Shown here: one piece after another, positions 12,236 through 23,589 of the stretch | How positions within the stretch are numbered: position 1 is the first letter of the stretch | Layout: each line of letters begins with the position of its first letter | Assembly (NCBI GenBank): GCA_035236585.1 | Contig: CP141127.1 | Location: 72,397,495 to 72,461,494, forward strand | Origin: Warburgia ugandensis | Lineage: Eukaryota > Streptophyta > Magnoliopsida > Canellales > Canellaceae | Length of the DNA: 64,000 nucleotides | Direction of reading: 5' to 3' | Translations under genes and position numbers: made by a program | The notes under the pieces: model-generated | What the model saw: the letters and a program-made list of their open reading frames with translations, nothing else | What the model was told of the DNA's origin: nothing | The model's database searches: none

Positions 12236-14040
12236 TTTTAAAGAACAATAATATGCATAGTATATCCTCATGTGACCATAGAGATTGAGAAGGATGCTGA
12301 GACTTAAAAAGTAAATGGTTAGAGTTTAAAACCTTTCCTCGAACTTCCAAACCCAAAGATTGATGAGACCCTATTAAATACACCTCACTATCACGACCCA
12401 CCTTAGACAACTTTAAGATCCTGAGAGGTAACCTAGCTGTTTTTCAAATCTCAATCTTGTACATCTTTCCATTTCATATAGGTCCACTGTTTTCAAACAT
12501 TGGGGACAATGTTTCATATAGGTTTTGACTTTGAATTTCTTAAGTTTTTCCCCAAAAAAACATTTTTTTTATGTAGAGTTCACCTACTATGTTGAGAACT
12601 GGCTTTTTAGAACTTAGTAATTCTATTATTTTTCCTCTTAATGGAAGTGTATATGGTTAGTTTTGTATATTATTCATGTGCTGAAGCATTTTATGAAGGT
12701 TAATTCTTGGAAAATATTTACATGCAACACATGGTCAAGACTAATAGAGAGGTATTACTTAGAGACTTTGAGGAAAAGCAATGGAGACCTATAACCTAGT
12801 GCATTTTAAAGACCATCTTCTTTTAGAGGGTTATAAGTAATTTCACAGTTTCTTCAACATACATAGTTGAGTGTGGTCATGTTATCCTTGTTTTGGTTAA
12901 CTGCCAAGAATAAATAGGAGCAGTAGCTTTCTTTTCAGAATTTTTTTTGAATCTGATAGGCTTTAGGAAATCTAGGGGATGATATAGGCCATCCTTGTTT
13001 AGCTCAGAGCCATAAAACCTGCACAATACAATATACCACTACTTAGCCCCTTGAGCTTATTATTAAGCCATTTCTTTCTTAACCCCACTAATCTCAACTT
13101 AGAAAAATCAATAAATAAATATCCATTACCCATTTTGCAAAATGAGTAGATTTAGTAGAAAATTTCAAAAGGATAAAAAGTCAAAGAAGTGAAGAACACT
13201 AGAAATCTTTCATTCAAAATAAAAATAAAAGTAAAAAATAAAGGATAAAAATTGAAAAAAGATAAGAGTTCAAAAGATATTCACTTCATTATAGTCAAAG
13301 AAAAAGTCCAACAATCAAAAGAAGACCTCTACTCAATTTTGAACTTTGAAATCCTTATAGCCTTCTTTTCTGAAATAGTCCCAAGCCTACATTTCATCCC
13401 ATTTAAAGACCTATGGATATTAGGTGGAGCATAGCCTTAAAGAGGAACTAAAAAGAAGGAATTCGGGTACACTACTCCTACTATTCTTGATGATGACATC
13501 CACTCTTAGGGATCACATTCATTTGTCTCTTTAGAACTTAAAATTTATGTGAACCATTAGCTTGTTGGATCCAGTTACATAACGAGAGAAATATGTTGAG
13601 AGCTTCATTTTTAGAGTATAGCTGTAAAGATTTGAGGTCAAAGCATGTTCTCAATGGAATTTAAGCATATCTAATTAGAAGTCATGAATCATGTAACTGT
13701 ACACACACATGCACTCTGAGAACTAATTAGAATAATATTTCTTTAATATGTTTATAATTTTTAGAAGTGTCAGTCATCTCCATTAAGTTGTGAAAAACTA
13801 GTAGAGTGCTAATGAATGAGGATTCTCTTAGATAAAATACAAGACTCAAATTTGAAAATTTTTATGGGTATATTCACTGCACACCCTCATGAGGCCTAAC
13901 TCATTCATTAGGGTAACCTAGGGGTTTAAGGGCTTGTTACATGTGCTAAATGCAATTGTGAGTACCTACGAAAGTAGCACATTGTATCTATTTTTGTAAA
14001 ATAATTTTTTGTGTGTTTTGTCCAAGACTAGTAAAATGCC
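12236..14040 (+). other. 3' non-coding region of element A
   Basis: No domain is recognisable in any frame. The part near 12500 holds CATTGGGGACAATGTTTC, a segment commonly seen downstream of integrase in Athila-like elements. I found no convincing env-like frame; the open frames at 11847-12098, 12216-12410 and 13252-13434 are too short and featureless to support one. The segment ends at the polypurine tract. Confidence 0.4.
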
Positions 14041-14054
14041 AGTTGGGGGGGTGT
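14041..14054 (+). other. Polypurine tract of element A
   Basis: AGTTGGGGGGGTGT runs up to the start of the 3' LTR (TGTAAATGTC). Seven consecutive guanines directly before the LTR fit a plus-strand primer site. Confidence 0.55.
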
Positions 14055-14775
14055 TGTAAATGTCTAATTTTTTAAAACCACCCAATTAATTACCCATGTG
14101 CTATAACTTATAGGGGTAAATTAGGGTTTCTGAGCAAAATTCATAACACATGCATCTTTTACCTAATGACTCAAAAATTTTAATATATGTAGGTCAAGAG
14201 GATAATTCAAGATAAGTATGTGACTAATCATATTTTTATAAGATTTAATTAGAGTTTTTAAATTTTTGTAAAAAGTGAGATGGTGATCCAACAACCGAGA
14301 TCAATCGAGATGAAACTAGAAGATCAATATCAAAAGATCGAGTCAAAGATTAAAAATTATTAATCCAACATGAGATTGAGGACAAGATCATCTTTAGGAC
14401 AAGTAGTGGATGCAACTAAAGGAGTCAAAGATGCCCAAAGTGGATCCATGCACAGGCCATGCAAAGTCCACCACCTTTGAATGAGTTTCACATAAGCCAC
14501 TTAGCCATATTCAAGCCATGAATAAGAGGACAAGCTAAGAAGACAAGTTAGCCACCAAAGCCAAAAATTTGAGCCATCAAGCTAAGCTAAAAAATCCTTT
14601 TAAGCCAGCCATAAAGCCAAGCCAATGGAGCTCTCAAAGTGAGCCATCAAAGACACATTAAGTTAAGCTAAATGGAAGGTTATGATTGGAGGAGAATCCA
14701 AAGAATTAACTTTGGGATTTGTGGGAATACTTTGAAGAGAATTGAGGAAAATTTCATTAGGATAAGGTAGTATGT
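14055..14775 (+). repeat. 3' LTR of element A, first part
   Basis: Aligns with 4069-4617 of the 5' LTR (same CTATAACTTATAGGGG block, same GGATAAGGTAG block at 14760). It is somewhat longer because of indels. It is broken at 14775 by element C and resumes at 26389. Confidence 0.85.
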
Positions 14776-15093
14776 TGTCACAGAGTTACATTGTAAGGCC
14801 CATGACCAAGGTTTAAAGGCACCAAGGAAGGCCTGTTGAGCTTGTGGACATGCCTTAAGGAACTTAGGCCCATGCTCTTGGATCTATGCAACAAGGCCCA
14901 ACTCCAGAAGGCGTAGTTTCCATAGAATCTATGTAAATATTTGGATCTCCTATAGTAGTTTAGAATACTCTAGGAAAATGGTAGAGTAATGTAAAAAGAG
15001 TACGAGGGTTCCAAATATGATCTGGACCAACGATGTATTAACACATGTAAAAATCTGAACCATCCATTAAGGAGGTGGATGGAGGGGAACAAT

Positions 15094-15101
15094 TATAAAT
15101 A
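15094..15101 (+). promoter_or_regulatory. TATA box in 5' LTR of element C
   Basis: TATAAATA, conserved at the same place in the 3' LTR (26151-26158) and about 320 bp from the LTR start. Good candidate core promoter of element C. Confidence 0.6.
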
Positions 15102-15224
15102 AGGGTAAGCTCCTCATTTGTAAGTAAATTAGATTACTCAAGTGAAGAATAACAAGTTTTCTTTGAGTAAGTCTCATCTCTTGAGCTCTCTCATTGCTAT
15201 AGTGGGTGAGTGAGTGTAGCCTTA

Positions 15225-15229
15225 GCAAG
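15225..15229 (+). other. Target-site duplication of element B, left copy
   Basis: GCAAG directly before the LTR of B. The right copy at 23357-23361 is GCAAA. The undisturbed site in C's 3' LTR (about 26280) reads GCCCTAGCAAGTGAGAG, which joins the left and right flanks exactly. Confidence 0.9.
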
Positions 15230-17669
15230 TGTGACGACCCGGGTTTTATATGATGCAAATTTGATAAAAAGGCGAGTTCTCTTGTTTTATAAATATGAAA
15301 TGCATGAAAATATTTTTGTTTTGGAAAACAATCTTTCGTATAAAACCCCGGGTGTCAAAACACATTTTCAAATTATCTAGCCATGGCATAGTTTTAAATT
15401 GACTCTATTCCCAAGAAAGTGTTAGTCACAACCTCAGCTATTGAGAGTAACTACAATCAAGTAACATTGAAAGATAAGGTAGGGGTTTACTTACTTGTAC
15501 TTAATCTAGGTGTCTTCTGTCACAGGCATACTCTTAAGTGTTTACTTTGTGTCAGAAAAATGTTGAGGATTGGGTGAGTATATACTATACTCAATAGGAG
15601 TCCATCACTACTAGTTTTACAATGCATGCTATGTTTAAAATCATATGCTCTTTCAAAACATGTGCATGTGTGAACACTCATGTTCAATATCGGCATTAAA
15701 AACCATTGTCGAATTAGAATACTAATGACTTAAAGAATCACATAATTCAAATCGAAAGTATCATATATATTATAACATAATGATATGCATAAGATGCTCC
15801 ACTGAATCCAACTCATGGATATATGATATGGTTGACCAACCTCATGTCATGCCATATGCAATGTAAGTAAATCCTCAAACCATAAGGCCCACTATGCCCA
15901 CGACCTCACCGCCGTGTGGTCCCCGGGTACTTGGGGACACTCGGTCATAGCCTCCACGGGGCATATGACACATTGACCCAGTGCCGTGACACCAGTGGTA
16001 GCCCCCTGTACCACATGCAGTCGACATACGGACATTGACCTTTTTGGGCATGGTACCCATTCCACCGAATAGTGGTAGAGGCTGGAGGCCAACCCAGACC
16101 TCTCGGCATAGCGCTCATGAGCTTATTAGCCCAAATCATATAAGATCAAACAAGTGAAAACCTCTTTTTCAAAACCTATCCTCTTTGGGTCCCTCACAAC
16201 TACCGACCCAGCGTCTTTTGGTAACCCTCAAGGACATACAATTTTTCAAGAACTCAATGCTCACAAATCATGCAATATATGCAATTGTTTGCAAAACATG
16301 TCTATGCATAATGTATTTGTCATATACATGCTGAATTCATTTATAAGATTAAGCCATGTTAAACAAGTCATATAACTTATACTTAAAACATGCAGTCTCA
16401 AAACAATCATGGCTCTTTTTAAAAGTCTAGTAGTGATAGAGCACCTACCTGGCTAGGTCGCGCTAATCCCCTTGTCCTCGTATGCTCTTGAACATGGTTT
16501 AGGGGAACAAGGTTAGTTTGGCCTATTTTTATAGGTTTTAGAGTGGTTGATTTCACTACTTAGGAATTAAGGGTTCATCACCATGCCTATGGGTGTCCTA
16601 AGGTCCCAACTGGGCCTTGGTATCATTAGGTTTACAAGGTATAGTGGCCCCACGCCACTACCATAGTCTAAGGGTTGTGCCTATCTTATATTGGGCCTTG
16701 ATCAGGTATTTTATAGTTTGGTTGTATCCGCGTCGTCGATACGGATACAACGCCTTTTCCAGCGCCTCAATTGGAGCCCTAGATCTCAAGTTATAGGCTT
16801 TTTAGTGCCGAGTGTACATAAAGGGTCAAATGAAATGATGTGGAAGCCTGGGACGCTAACGCGTCTCGTATCAGTAGACTCTCTTGGCTTCCGCCCGTCA
16901 TTCTCAGTTGCGGGCGCGTCCGCACAAGGTGCGTTTCGGTTTGATGGGGACCTGGGCGTCCTAGGGATGCCCTGGTTCGACCCTGTTGAACCAGTGCACC
17001 CCGGGGACCGTCCCTGGGTCCTTTGTGGCTCTCTAGAGTTCCATTTTGCATGATTTTTCATGCAAAAACTTGGGGAAACTTAGCCTAGGACTAAGGGGGA
17101 GACGGGTTTGGAGGGGTTTTGGGCATACCTGGTTCGTGGCCGGGTTTTTCCCACGTTTTCTCCTCTTGGTTGCTTCTCCATGAGAGGGTTTTCCCAAGCT
17201 TTTCGGCTGCCATTAGAGGTTCCAAAGAGCTCTATTTATAGAGCTATAAGAGGGTTCTGGAGGGGGCTCTCACCGCCATTGAATGGCGCTGGAGAAACCT
17301 CCAGAATTGCATTGGTTTCTCCTCCAAACACCGCCGTTCTAGGACCCTCTAGGAGGTTGAAGAAGAGGGGTGCCTGTATCAAAACGGGCCCCTGTGTTTC
17401 TTAGGCTAAATCCGTTTTTTAATATAAATTACATTTTTGCCCCTGAACTTCAAAGGGCCATAACTTGCTCATTTTAACTCCGTTTTGGGTGATTTTGGTC
17501 TTGTTGGATTCCTTTTTCTGAGATGCACCTAATAGTACCATTCTTAGGACCAAATTTTTGGGTCTAGTCAGGATGAATAGTGAAATGACCGAAATACCCT
17601 TATCTCCAAAAAGTGAACTTTTCATTGCTAACTTGGGATTTCAATGTTACAAAAAATGGAGTCATTACA
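15230..17669 (-). repeat. 3' LTR of element B (complete, 2440 bp)
   Basis: Plus-strand ends are TGTGACGACC and GTCATTACA, so in element orientation it runs TGTAATGAC...CGTCACA. In a 190-bp stretch compared by eye the two LTRs are about 95% identical. It holds a CpG-rich block at about 16720-17110 and a TATA box. The many overlapping open frames at 15875-17404 are inside this LTR, have no domains, and are not genes. Confidence 0.92.
17232..17240 (-). promoter_or_regulatory. TATA box in 3' LTR of element B
   Basis: The minus strand reads TATAAATAG, in an AGCTCTATAAATAGAGCTC context that is itself palindromic. The box is conserved in the other LTR at 22920-22928. Confidence 0.65.
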
Positions 17670-17685
17670 TTCTTACCCCCTTAGG
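17670..17685 (-). other. Polypurine tract of element B
   Basis: The minus strand reads CCTAAGGGGGTAAGAA directly before the TGTAATGAC that opens the LTR. Confidence 0.75.
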
Positions 17686-17720
17686 GAAATTTTGCGCCCA
17701 AAATTCTACAATATATACAG

Positions 17721-19060
17721 TCAAAAGATCTCAGGGTACTTTTCTTGCATTTCTGACTCCGGTTCCCATGTCTCTTCTTCCATGTGTGCATTTCTCCATA
17801 AAACTTTTACTAAGTGTATGTCTTGTTCTGCAGCTTCTTACTCTTACGATCCAGAATCTCAACAGGTCTCGTCTCTAGCTTGAGATCCTCCATCAACTCT
17901 ATGGGTACCTGGTTGATGACATGAGCAGGGTCAGACACGTACCTCCTTTGCATAAATATATGGAATACGTTATGCACTTTAGATAGCTGAGGGGGTAGTG
18001 CGACCCTGTAGGCCACTTTTTCCACTTTCTCCAGGATTTCAAAAGGTCTTATGTAACACGGACTAAGCTTGCCTTTGATATCGAACCGCATAACTCCTTT
18101 AGTGGGAGATATCTTCAAGAAAACGTGCTCTCCTATATCGAATTCTAATGGTCTCCTCCTTTGATCAGCATAGTTCTTTTGCCAGTTTTGAGCTGTGAGG
18201 AGGCGTCTCCTTATGAGTTTGACCTTCTCGGCGCATTGCTCCACCAGCTCGGACTGGAGCACCCTGGACTCTCCAACTTCACTCCAACTGGTGGGTGATC
18301 GACAGGGTCTCCCATAGAGCGCCTCGTATGGAGCCATGCCAATGCTCGACTGAAAGCTGTTGTTGTATGCGAACTCTACTAGCAGTAGGTTTTCATCCCA
18401 ACTCTGCTTCCAATCAAGGGCACAGATTCGCAACATATCTTCGACTATCTGGATCGTGCGCTCTGACTGTCCATCGATCTGTGGATGGAAGGCTGTGCTA
18501 TAGTTCAAGGAAGATCCTAAGGATTTTTGGACGAACTTCTAGAGTTGTGAAGTGAAGCGGCTATCCCTATCTGAAGTGATACTAAGGGGTATGCCATGTA
18601 AACTTACTATCTCTTTGATGTATAACTGAGATAGGCTGTCAGTGGAATGGGTATGGCGTATAGGAAGGAAATGGGCTATTTAGTCAATCTATCAACAATT
18701 ACCCAAATCATGTCATGACCCTTAGAGGTCCTGGGTAACCCTACGATGAAGTCCATGGTGATATGGTCCCATTTCCATTCAGGTAACTCAAGGGGTTGTA
18801 ACAATCCCGCAGGTCTTTGATGTTCAGCCTTTACTTGTTGACATGTTAGACACTTTGCCACAAATTCCCCTATGTCTCTTTTCATACCATCCCACCAATA
18901 TTGTCTCTTTAAGTCTTGATACATCTTAGTTCCTCCTGGGTGTATAGTATACTTAGATCAATGAGCCTCTTTTAAGATTTCTTGTCTTAACTCTTCATTA
19001 GCCGGTACCACTAATCTTCCTTGCATGTAAACGCTACCATCTTCCCTTTTAGTAAACCCT
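17721..19060 (-). pseudogene. Integrase with C-terminal chromodomain, element B
   Basis: From right to left: the H2C2 zinc domain ([26 protein letters not shown]), the catalytic core ([38 protein letters not shown]), then the C-terminal segment (VFLKISPTKGVMRF, NVFHIFMQRRYVSDPAHV) and a chromodomain (VKVLWRNAHMEEETWEP, EMQEKYPEIF) ending at 17721. All three DDE acids are readable. Defects: stops before SKYT, before AHFLP and in QL-KFVQ, and a single-base frameshift at about 17812 that separates the chromodomain from the long open frame 17810-18508. The enzyme joins element DNA to the host chromosome; the chromodomain would guide it to marked chromatin. Compare the shorter copies at 1949-2490 and 52790-52885. 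Confidence 0.93.
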
Positions 19061-19870
19061 GGTTTTCCTATGAAAGCTTTTATATCCGGATCTCCTTTCT
19101 GTTCTTACTTAACCTTTTCATTAACAGCCGACTTTATCATTAGTCCTGCCATAATGATCTTGCGCTTACTTATGTCTGGTTGCCATGTTATTACTTCTTG
19201 TAATAGCTTCCATCTCTTAGTCAATAAACTTGCACACATCCCTTGGGTTTTTCTACTTAATGCATCAACCACCACATTAGCTTTTCCTGGGTGATAATGA
19301 ATGGAGAAGTGATAGTCTTTTAAGTATTCCATCCATCTTCTTAGTCGCATGTTAAAGTCTTGTTGGGAAAAGATATATTTAAGACTCTTATGATCTGTAA
19401 AAACTTCAAACTTTTCCCCATATAAATAATGTCTCCAGATTAGCAAGGAAAAGACTATGGCCGCTAATTCCAAGTCATGGGTTGGGTAATTGACTTCATG
19501 CTTCTTGAGTTGCCGAGAAGCATAAGCAATTACCTTCCCATGTTGCATAAGTATGCAGCCTAGTCCTTGTTGCGAGGCATCACTGTATATCTCAAATCCG
19601 CCACTTCCTAAAGGTAAGGTAAGGACAGGTGCTGTAGTTAACCTTCTCTTTAGTTCCTGGAAGCTTTCCTCACATTTATCAGTCCATTCGAATCTTTTGT
19701 CTTTCCTGGTCAGCTTAGTTAGAGGTAAAGCAATTTGTGAAAAACCCTCAAAGAATCTCCTGTAATATCCGGCAAGTCCTAAGAAGCTTCTTATTTCTGT
19801 GATTGTCTTAGGTCTTTCCCATTTCTGTACTGATTCAACCTTAGCGGGGTCGACTGCTATGCCATCTTGA
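19061..19870 (-). pseudogene. RNase H domain and connection, element B
   Basis: The blocks [49 protein letters not shown] and [11 protein letters not shown] retain the four acidic residues expected of a Ty3/gypsy RNase H. The upstream connection ([26 protein letters not shown]) is also in frame. One TAA stop follows VNEKVK near 19105. The enzyme removes RNA from the RNA-DNA hybrid during reverse transcription. It lies between RT (right) and integrase (left) as in all gypsy elements. Confidence 0.92.
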
Positions 19871-20520
19871 GAAATAATGTGTCCTAAGAAATTAACCTTT
19901 TCCAGCTAAAACTCACACTTACTGAATTTTGCATATAACTTGTGTGCTTGTAGGGTGCTTAATGCTATCCTTAGATGTCCCTTATGGTCTTCAGGAGTTT
20001 CTGAATATATCAAGATATCATCCACAAACACTATGATGAATTTATCTAAGTACTCCTTAAACACCCTATTCATGTGGTCCATAAACGCGGCTGGAGCATT
20101 AGTTAAACCAAAGGACATCACTCTGAATTCATAATGGTCGTATCGAGTCCTGAAGGCTGTCTTGGGAATATCTTCTTCTCTAACTCGAAGTTGATGGTAT
20201 CCGGATCGTAGATCAATCTTAGAGAAGACTCTGACTAACTAAAGTTGATCGAAAAGATCATCAATTCGGGGAAGGGGGTACTTATTCTTAATGGTGACCC
20301 TATTTAGAATCTGATAGTCTATGCACAATCTCATGGAGCCATCCTTTTTCTTAACAAAAATGGCTGGAGCTACCCACGGAGATACGCTAGGTAGTATGAA
20401 TCCTTTGTCAAGTAGTTCCTGTAACTGGGTCTTCAGTCCTTTTAGTTCTACAAGAGCCACTCGGTAAGGAGCTTTGGAAATGGGGGAAGTACTGGGTATA
20501 AGGTCAATGATAAACTCAAT
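19871..20520 (-). pseudogene. Reverse transcriptase domain, element B
   Basis: Starts with the [18 protein letters not shown] block, then [52 protein letters not shown] and the catalytic box FVDDILIYS, which is intact. The thumb follows with [18 protein letters not shown]. Two stops interrupt it, one after FDQL (fits CAG to TAG) and one in CEF-LEKV (fits TGG to TAG). It makes element DNA from genomic RNA inside the particle. Unlike elements A and E, the active site here has not decayed. Confidence 0.94.
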
Positions 20521-21271
20521 TTCTCTTGGCGGAGGTAGACCTAGTAAGTCCTCAGGGAATATGTCAGAAAATTCTCAGACTACCTCAACATCCTCTAGCT
20601 TTGGTTGGGGACTCTCGACAGATTCAATCTTGGCTAAGAAGAAAGGGAATCCCTGAGCAATGTGCTTAACTGTTTTCATGGCAGAAATAACACACACTCC
20701 AGAATAATCCTTTCTTCCTTGGAGGGTGAAAGTGTCTCCATTAGGTAGGGTAAAAGTGACATGTTTCTGGCGGCAATCAACAAAGGCTTGATGAAAGGCT
20801 AGCCAGTCCATACCTAGGATGATGTTGAAGTCATTCATATCTAAGTGAATAAGATTGGCATGTAGCAAATGATCCTTGATCAAAATGGGGACATCCTAGA
20901 GATAAGATTAGGTGGTAAGTGCCTGGCCTATAGGAGTCATGACTTCTAGAGTAAAGTCCAGGTCCTGTGGTATAATGTCCAAGGATGTTGCAAACTCCCG
21001 GGATATGAAAGAACGAATGGAGCCTATATCGAATAGAACTTTAGCAGGTGTATCATAGATAGAAAGAATACCTTCAATTATTGCATTTGAAGCCTGGGCT
21101 TGACTGGAAGTGAGGGCAAAGACACGTCCTTGGCTTTTTGGAACTTGGTATCCTTTGCACTCTTCAACTTTCTTTTTAGGACAATTACTAGCAAAATGTC
21201 CTAATTCTCCACAACTATAGCAAGTGATGTTGAAAGTGGGACATGTTTTGCCTGAATGATTCCTGTTACAC
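20521..21271 (-). pseudogene. gag zinc knuckle and aspartic protease, element B (5' truncated)
   Basis: The right end shows a perfect CCHC knuckle, CYSCGELGHFASNCP, then the protease: VLFDIGSIRSFIS at the active-site position (family members have DSGAT/DTGST-like loops, so the residue after D is isoleucine here) and FNIILGMDWLAFHQA at the C-terminal ILG-W signature. Stops follow QALTT and precede DVPIL and EFSDIF. At 21271 the frame runs straight into LTR sequence; capsid, start codon and primer site are deleted. Gag binds RNA and builds the particle; the protease matures it. Confidence 0.88.
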
Positions 21272-23356
21272 CTACTAGTTTTACAATGCATGCTATGTTT
21301 AAAATCATATGCTCTTTCAAAACATGTGCATGTTTGAACACTCATGTTCAATATTGAGATTAAAAACCATTGTCAAATTAGAATACTAACGATTTAAAGA
21401 ATCACATAATCCAAATCGAAAGTATCATATATATCATAGCATAATGATATGCATAAGATGCTCCACGTAATCCAACACATGGATATATGGTATGGTCGAC
21501 CAACCTCATGTCATGCCATATGCAATGCAAATAAATCCTCAAACCATAGGGCCCACTATGCCCATGACCTCGCTTCCGTGTGGTCCCCGGGTACTTGGGG
21601 ACACTCGGTCATCGCCTCCACGGGGCATATGACACATCAACCTAGTGCCGTGACACCAGTGGTAGCCCCCTGTACCACATGCAGTCGACATACGGACATT
21701 GCCCTTTTTGGGCATGGTACCCATTCCACCTAATAGTGGTAGAGGCTGGAGGCCAACCTAGACCTCTCGGCATAGTGCCCACGAGCTTATTAGCCCAAAT
21801 CATATAAGATTAAACAAATAAAAATCTGTTTTTCAAAACCTGTCCTCTTTGGGTCCCTCACAACTGCCTACCCAGCGTCTTTTGGTAACCCTCAAGGACA
21901 TGCAATTTTTCAAGAACTCAATGCTCACAAATCATGCAATATATGCAATTGTTTGAAAAACATGTCTATGCATAATGTATTTGTCATATGCATGCTGAAT
22001 TCGTTTATAAGATTAAGTCATGCTAAACAAGTCATATAACTTATACTTAAAACACGCAGTCTTAAAACAATCATGGCTCTTTTTAAAAGTCTAATAGCGA
22101 TAGAGCACCTACCTGGCTAGGTCCTGCTAATCCCCTTGTCCTCGTATGCTCCTGAACATGGTTTAGGGGCACAAGGTTAGTTTGGCCTATTTTTATAGGT
22201 TTTAGAGTGGTTGATTTCACTACTTAGGCATTAAGGGTTCATCCCCATGCCTATGGGTGTCCTAAGGTCCTACCTAGGCCGTGGTATCATTAGGTTTACA
22301 AAGGTTTAGTGGCCCCACACCACTATCATAGTCTAAGGGTCGTGCCTACCTTAGATTGGGCCCTGATAAGGTATTTTATAGTTTGGGTGTGTTCGCGTCG
22401 TCGATACGGACACAACGCCTTTCATGGCGCCTCAATCGGATCCATAGATCTCAAGTTATAGGCTTTTTAGTGCCGAGTGTACATAAAGGGTCAAATGAAA
22501 CGAGGTGGAAGCCGGGGACGCTAACGCGTCCCACGTCAGCAGGCATGTTTGTGGACGCTCTTAGCTTTCGCCCGTCATTCTCAGTTGCGGGCGCGTACAC
22601 GGACGTGCCCGCACAAGGTGCGTTTTGGTTTGACGGGGACTTGGGCATCCTAGGGACGCCCTGGTTCGACCCTGTTGAACTAGTGCACCCCAGGGACCGT
22701 CCCTGGGTCCTTTGTGGCTCTCTAGAGCTCCATTTTGCATGATTTTTCATGCAAAAACTTGGGGAAACTTAGCCTAGGACTAAGGGGAGACGGGTTTGGA
22801 GGGGTTTTGGGCATACCTGGTTCGTGGTCGGGTTTTTCCCACGTTTTCTCCTCTTGGTTGCTTCTCCATGATGGGTTTTTCCCAAGCTTGTCGGCTACCA
22901 TTAGAGGCGCCCAAGAGCTCTATTTATAGAGTTATAAGAGAGTTCTGGAGGGGGCTCTCACTGCCATTGAATGGCGGTGGAGAAACCTCCAGAATGGCGG
23001 TGGTTTCTCCTCCAAACACCACCGTTCTAGAAGCCTCTAGGAGGTTGAAGAAGAGGGGTGCTCGTATCAAAACGAGCCCCTATGTTTCTCAAGCTAAATC
23101 CGTTTTTTAATATAAATTACATTTTTGCCCCTGAACTTCAAAGGGCCATAACTTGCTCATTTTAACTCCGTTTTGGGTGATTTTGGTCTTGTTGGATTCC
23201 TTTTTATGAGATGCACCTAATGGTGCCATTCTCAGGACCAAATTTCTGGGTCCAGTTAGGGTGAATAGTGAAATGGCCAAAATACCCTTATCCCCAAAAA
23301 GTGAACTTTTCATTGCTAACTTGGGATTTCAATGTTACAAAAATGGAGTCATTACA
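21271..23356 (-). repeat. 5' LTR of element B, inner end deleted
   Basis: Matches 15607-17669 from the shared CTACTAGTTTTACAATGC onward and ends ATTACA at 23356. The equivalent of 15230-15606 is absent and gag sequence follows at once. It has two small insertions relative to the other LTR (near 22541 and 22592, about 12-15 bp each). Confidence 0.92.
22920..22928 (-). promoter_or_regulatory. TATA box in 5' LTR of element B
   Basis: TATAAATAG on the minus strand, same context as 17232-17240. In this orientation it would drive the genomic RNA of B. Confidence 0.6.
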
Positions 23357-23361
23357 GCAAA
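23357..23361 (+). other. Target-site duplication of element B, right copy
   Basis: GCAAA, one transition away from the left copy GCAAG; the intact site in C's 3' LTR shows that GCAAG is the original. Confidence 0.85.
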
Positions 23362-23458
23362 TGAGAGGGGAGGGTTGAAGGCTGACTTGTACATAGCAAG
23401 AGAGGTGTGCACAAGTGCTGCACTAGTTTAGAAAAGGTGAAACTACGGCCTCGTGATA
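23362..23458 (+). repeat. 5' LTR of element C, second part
   Basis: Continues the LTR after B: GGTTGAAGGCTGACTTGT and AAAGGTGAAACTA match 26305-26375. It ends CGTGATA two bases before the primer-binding site. Confidence 0.88.
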
Positions 23459-23460
23459 GT

Positions 23461-23478
23461 TGGTATTAGAGCTAGGTT
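23461..23478 (+). other. Primer-binding site of element C (initiator tRNA-Met)
   Basis: TGGTATTAGAGCTAGG is one C-to-T change from the canonical TGGTATCAGAGC complement of plant initiator tRNA-Met, and it sits two bases after the LTR. Confidence 0.8.
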
Positions 23479-23589
23479 GGTACCAGGATATGGTATTAGA
23501 TCAAAGGTTCAACAGTTCGAGTTGGAAGCCACTTGTGGGAATTGTGTGAACCTCACAATAGTGTAATGGTAGGCGAGTCTTAAGTGAGC

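Larger units (their letters stand above)
14776..15229 (+). repeat. 5' LTR of element C, first part
   Basis: Aligns along its length with 25832-26288. Shared blocks include GGAACTTAGGCCCATG, ATACTCTAGGAAAATG and CCATCCATTAAGGAGGTGG. It is interrupted after GCAAG at 15229 by element B. Confidence 0.9.
15230..23356 (-). mobile_element. Element B: Tekay-like chromovirus (Ty3/gypsy), minus strand
   Basis: Complete outer structure: 3' LTR at 15230-17669, polypurine tract, then chromodomain, integrase, RNase H, RT, protease and gag zinc knuckle read from left to right, and the 5' LTR at 21271-23356. A five-base target duplication flanks it. The order with integrase last and a C-terminal chromodomain identifies a chromovirus; the Tekay label rests on sequence motifs. 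One deletion removes the inner ~380 bp of the 5' LTR together with the primer site, the leader and nearly all of the capsid. About nine in-frame stops and one frameshift are scattered over pol. It is the least decayed element in the window. Confidence 0.92.

Noticed and set aside
12236..14040. env-like gene of element A
   Set aside because: Athila-like elements may carry an env-like frame here, but no long frame, signal peptide or membrane segment is visible.
15875..17404. Cluster of overlapping open frames on both strands
   Set aside because: All are inside the LTR of B, occur again in the other LTR with shifted frames, and reflect the GC-rich block.
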